This document shows positions 5,776-7,471 of a stretch of DNA of 7,471 bases, in pieces. This stretch comes from CAYYFX01 sp964471155 (GTDB taxonomy: Bacteria > ARS69). Each line of letters begins with the position of its first letter. The first letter of the stretch is position 1. A program made the position numbers and the translations under genes. The notes below the pieces were generated by a model. The model worked only from the letters and a program-made list of their open reading frames with translations. It was not told the origin of the DNA and ran no database searches. The stretch lies in assembly GCA_964471155.1 (NCBI GenBank), contig CAYYFX010000152.1:1-7471 (forward strand). The letters are read 5' to 3'.

Positions 5776-5781
5776 CTCCTA
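5776..5781 (-). promoter_or_regulatory. TAGGAG: wcaJ-like stop fused with transporter Shine-Dalgarno
   Basis: TAG (5781-5779) ends the glycosylphosphotransferase gene, and AGGAG (5780-5776) lies five bases before GTG 5770. It fixes the transporter start and repeats the arrangement seen at the next junction. Confidence 0.65.
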
Positions 5782-7320
5782 GTACGCCTCTTCCTGGAAC
5801 AGGAAGCGGAGAAGGGTGAGCGCGAGGATGCGCAGGTCCAGCCCGATCGACCAGTTCTCGACGTACCAGAGATCGTACCGCGTCCGCTCCTCGATGGACG
5901 TGTCGCCGCGCAGCCCGTGCACCTGGGCCCAGCCCGTGATGCCGGACTTCACGCCGTGCCGCTCGAGGTAGCGCGGGATGCTCCGGCGGAACTCGTCGAC
6001 GAAGTGCGGCCGCTCCGGCCGCGGCCCCACCAGGGACATCTCGCCCTTGAGCACGTTCCACAGCTGCGGCAGCTCGTCGAGGCTCGTGCGGCGCAGGAGC
6101 CGTCCCACGCGCGTCGGCCGCGCGTCGCCCCGCGTGGCGCGGACCGGGCCGGTCCCGGTCTCCGCGGACGGGGGCATGGAGCGGAACTTCAGGATGTCGA
6201 ACTCGCGGCCGTCGCGGCCGAGGCGCCGCTGCCGGAACAGGACCGGCCCCGGCGAGCCCGCCTTCACGCACGCCGCGAGCACGAGCAGCAGCGGCGAGAG
6301 GGCCAGCAGCCCGAGGGCGGAGCCGGCCAGGTCCAGCGCCCGCTTCTGGAACCGCTCCAGCCGCCCCAGCGGGTACAGGCGCACGCCCACGAGGGGGACG
6401 CCGTCGATCTCCTCCACGCGCACGCGGCCCAGCATCACCTCGAACAGCTCGGGCACGAAGTCGCAGCGCACGCCCTCGGCATGGCAGGCCTCCACGAGGT
6501 CGAAGCGCTCGTCCGGCGTCAGCGAGGGATCCGTCACGATCAGCCGGTCCACGCGGTGCGCGCGCACGAAGTCCCGCACCCGCACCGGCCGCTCCACGGC
6601 CGCCTGCCCCTCGCCCCCCGGGCCGAACCAGTCCTCCCCCTCCCAGCGCGCCACGACCTCCAGACCGGAGCCGGGCCGCCCCGCGATCTTGCGCGCGAGC
6701 GTGTCCGCGACGTCCCCGCCCGCGAGCGCCACGCGCTGCACGCCCACGCCGCGCGCGCGCAGCGCGCGGTGCACCGCGGCGGCCCCGCGCCGCAGCGCCG
6801 GCACGGTGAGGGCCCCGCAGGCCACGTACAACACCAGGAACGTCCGGGAGAAGGAGAAGTCCCGGTAGAAGAACGCCACGGCCGCGAGCGCGGCCCCGAG
6901 CAGCACCATCGCGCGCGCGCCCTCCACGAGGTCGCGGCGCACGTCCGCGCGCCGGTGCGCGCGGTACAGGCCGCGCTCGCGCAGCGCGATGAGCCCCAGG
7001 CCCACCGCGAGCGGCAGCGCCCGCGCGTACGGGCCGAACGGCGGGATGCCGAGCGGCGCGGGCAGGAGCCCGGAGTCGAAGCGGATCCAGTAGGCCAGGA
7101 ACATCGCGGCCGCCAGCGCGGCCGCGTCCGCGACCACGAGCGTCGTCGCGAACAGCGCGGGCGCGAGCTTGCGCGTGGCGCGCGGCGTGGTCACGCGCGG
7201 CGGTGACGGCCGCGGCATCGTCCCCGACGGCCGGCGCCGATCCGCCGGCGCGGCCCCGGCCGCCCGGGACGCCGCCGGCGGCGCGGGCGACGACGCCTTC
7301 GTCCCGGCCCCGGCGCTCAC
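5779..7320 (-). CDS. WcaJ-type polyprenyl glycosylphosphotransferase (undecaprenyl-phosphate sugar phosphotransferase)
   Basis: A membrane enzyme that moves a sugar 1-phosphate from a nucleotide sugar to undecaprenyl phosphate, the first step in building many exopolysaccharides and O-antigens. From GTG 7320 the product is 513 residues. A Pro/Ala/Arg-rich N-terminus (1-50) is followed by four membrane helices (about 53-79, 98-113, 135-151, 158-176) and a Rossmann-like domain (about 190-320). The catalytic domain has a re-entrant helix near 328-352, then PGPVLFRQRRLGRDG (357-371), the active-site LDELPQLWNVLKGEMSLVGP (414-433, with adjacent Asp-Glu) and GITGWAQVHGLRG (460-472). Residue 459 is Ser where Pro or Ala is common (VKSGITGWAQ). 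The GTG overlaps the preceding stop as GTGA and has AGGAGG six bases upstream. An ATG at 7218 would give 479 residues. The accepted sugar cannot be told; glucose is typical of the long-form family. Confidence 0.93.
   Translation of the reverse strand: MSAGAGTKASSPAPPAASRAAGAAPADRRRPSGTMPRPSPPRVTTPRATRKLAPALFATTLVVADAAALAAAMFLAYWIRFDSGLLPAPLGIPPFGPYARALPLAVGLGLIALRERGLYRAHRRADVRRDLVEGARAMVLLGAALAAVAFFYRDFSFSRTFLVLYVACGALTVPALRRGAAAVHRALRARGVGVQRVALAGGDVADTLARKIAGRPGSGLEVVARWEGEDWFGPGGEGQAAVERPVRVRDFVRAHRVDRLIVTDPSLTPDERFDLVEACHAEGVRCDFVPELFEVMLGRVRVEEIDGVPLVGVRLYPLGRLERFQKRALDLAGSALGLLALSPLLLVLAACVKAGSPGPVLFRQRRLGRDGREFDILKFRSMPPSAETGTGPVRATRGDARPTRVGRLLRRTSLDELPQLWNVLKGEMSLVGPRPERPHFVDEFRRSIPRYLERHGVKSGITGWAQVHGLRGDTSIEERTRYDLWYVENWSIGLDLRILALTLLRFLFQEEAY
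6749..6769. repeat. Alternating GC inverted repeat inside the wcaJ-like gene
   Basis: CCGCGCGC and GCGCGCGG form an eight-pair stem around five bases. The tract includes (GC)5 at 6751-6760. It lies in the coding sequence for an Arg/Ala linker just before the Rossmann-like domain, in the most GC-rich part of the window. It may simply reflect Arg and Ala codons with G or C at every position. Confidence 0.4.
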
Positions 7321-7471
7321 TCCACGCCCTCCTCGATCAGCTCGCACAGCAGGTGCTCGATCGCCAGCAGCGCCTCCTGGATGCGCGGCGTGTGCGACGA
7401 CGGCACCGCGATCCAGGGGTCGCAGCGCGCGCCGAGCGCCGCGCCGCCCTCCCCGGTCAGCCCCACCGTGA
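7317..7471 (-). CDS. gmhA: Phosphoheptose isomerase, C-terminal fragment (GmhA-like SIS domain)
   Basis: The last 50 codons of a gene that enters from the right edge. GmhA turns sedoheptulose 7-phosphate into heptose 7-phosphate for LPS core heptose. The fragment reads TVGLTGEGGAALGARCD, then IAVPSSHTPRIQEALL, then HLLCELIEEGVE. The GLTGxxGG turn, VPS..TxRIQEA segment and LCELIE helix are those of the GmhA/DiaA group of SIS proteins. The His in the final helix (fragment residue 39) aligns with the proposed catalytic His180 of E. coli GmhA. The conserved His five residues earlier (IQEAH) is Leu here. Its stop lies within the GTG start of the following glycosylphosphotransferase, so the two are translationally linked. 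DiaA, which binds DnaA, is an alternative that only the missing N-terminal part could rule out; the envelope context favours GmhA. Confidence 0.8.
   Translation of the reverse strand, partial: TVGLTGEGGAALGARCDPWIAVPSSHTPRIQEALLAIEHLLCELIEEGVE
7327..7334 (-). promoter_or_regulatory. Shine-Dalgarno for the wcaJ-like GTG start
   Basis: GAGGAGGG inside the end of the gmhA-like gene, six bases before GTG 7320. It is the strongest ribosome-binding site in the window and decides in favour of the GTG that overlaps the upstream stop. Confidence 0.65.

Noticed and set aside
5771..6271. Upstream extension of the ArnE-like frame through the glycosylphosphotransferase
   Set aside because: It is a shadow of the catalytic domain. 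The GTG at 5770 has a good Shine-Dalgarno and gives the family's length.
5917..7206. Plus-strand open frame of 429 codons opposite the wcaJ-like gene
   Set aside because: His/Arg/Gln-rich antisense translation of a clear gene, with no independent support.
1..7471. CRISPR array, insertion sequence, prophage or defence system
   Set aside because: I saw no regularly spaced repeats, no transposase or integrase, no terminal repeats and no toxin-antitoxin pair. Apart from the interesting combination of envelope genes, the content is housekeeping.

Overview
The window is a very GC-rich piece of chromosome (hand counts of sample stretches give roughly 58% to 87% GC) in which every recognisable gene lies on the minus strand. 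Transcription therefore runs from high to low coordinates. The gene set points to an uncultured or poorly studied diderm (Gram-negative) bacterium: there is the 3' end of a phosphoheptose isomerase (heptose for LPS), an undecaprenyl-phosphate sugar phosphotransferase, the MEP isoprenoid gene ispE, and a SpoVG homologue outside an obvious spore former. The order ispE, spoVG, tRNA-Gln, prs, rplY, pth is one I recall from deltaproteobacterial-type genomes. High-GC relatives (Myxococcota-like, Eisenbacteria-like, Gemmatimonadota-like) are possible, but no phylogenetic marker was tested.

Layout in the direction of transcription. (1) 7471-7317: C-terminal 50 codons of a GmhA-type sugar isomerase. 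(2) 7320-5779: WcaJ-type polyprenyl glycosylphosphotransferase, overlapping the previous stop. (3) 5770-5402: four-helix DMT transporter closely resembling ArnE. (4) 5392-4751: uridine kinase. (5) 4754-3870: UbiA-superfamily polyprenyl-phosphate phosphoribosyltransferase (DPPR synthase-like), sharing ATGA with udk. (6) 3862-2993: ispE. (7) 2967-2686: spoVG. (8) 2658-2583: tRNA-Gln(UUG). (9) 2428-1493: prs. (10) 1444-791: long-form L25 (rplY/ctc). (11) 807-196: pth, overlapping rplY by 17 bases. Bases 1-195 hold no gene I can recognise.

Genes 1 to 7 are packed tightly (overlaps or gaps of 7 to 25 bases) and look like one transcription unit. At two junctions (wcaJ-like/arnE-like and arnE-like/udk) the upstream stop is buried in the downstream Shine-Dalgarno as TAGGAG, and a third junction (ubiA-like/ispE) is a looser version. 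The tRNA sits 27 bases after spoVG with little room for its own promoter. The 154-base gap before prs is the only non-coding stretch long enough for an internal promoter.

The most interesting biology is the combination of parts. IspE makes isoprenoid precursor and Prs makes PRPP. The UbiA-like enzyme family joins PRPP to polyprenyl phosphate, the ArnE-like protein belongs to a family that flips polyprenyl-phosphate-linked pentoses, and the WcaJ-like enzyme loads a sugar phosphate onto undecaprenyl phosphate. Together these suggest a lipid-linked pentose pathway for the envelope of a diderm bacterium, analogous to mycobacterial decaprenyl-phosphoryl-arabinose synthesis but with a different flippase. 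This is inference; the epimerases (DprE1/DprE2) and phosphatase that such a pathway needs are not in the window.
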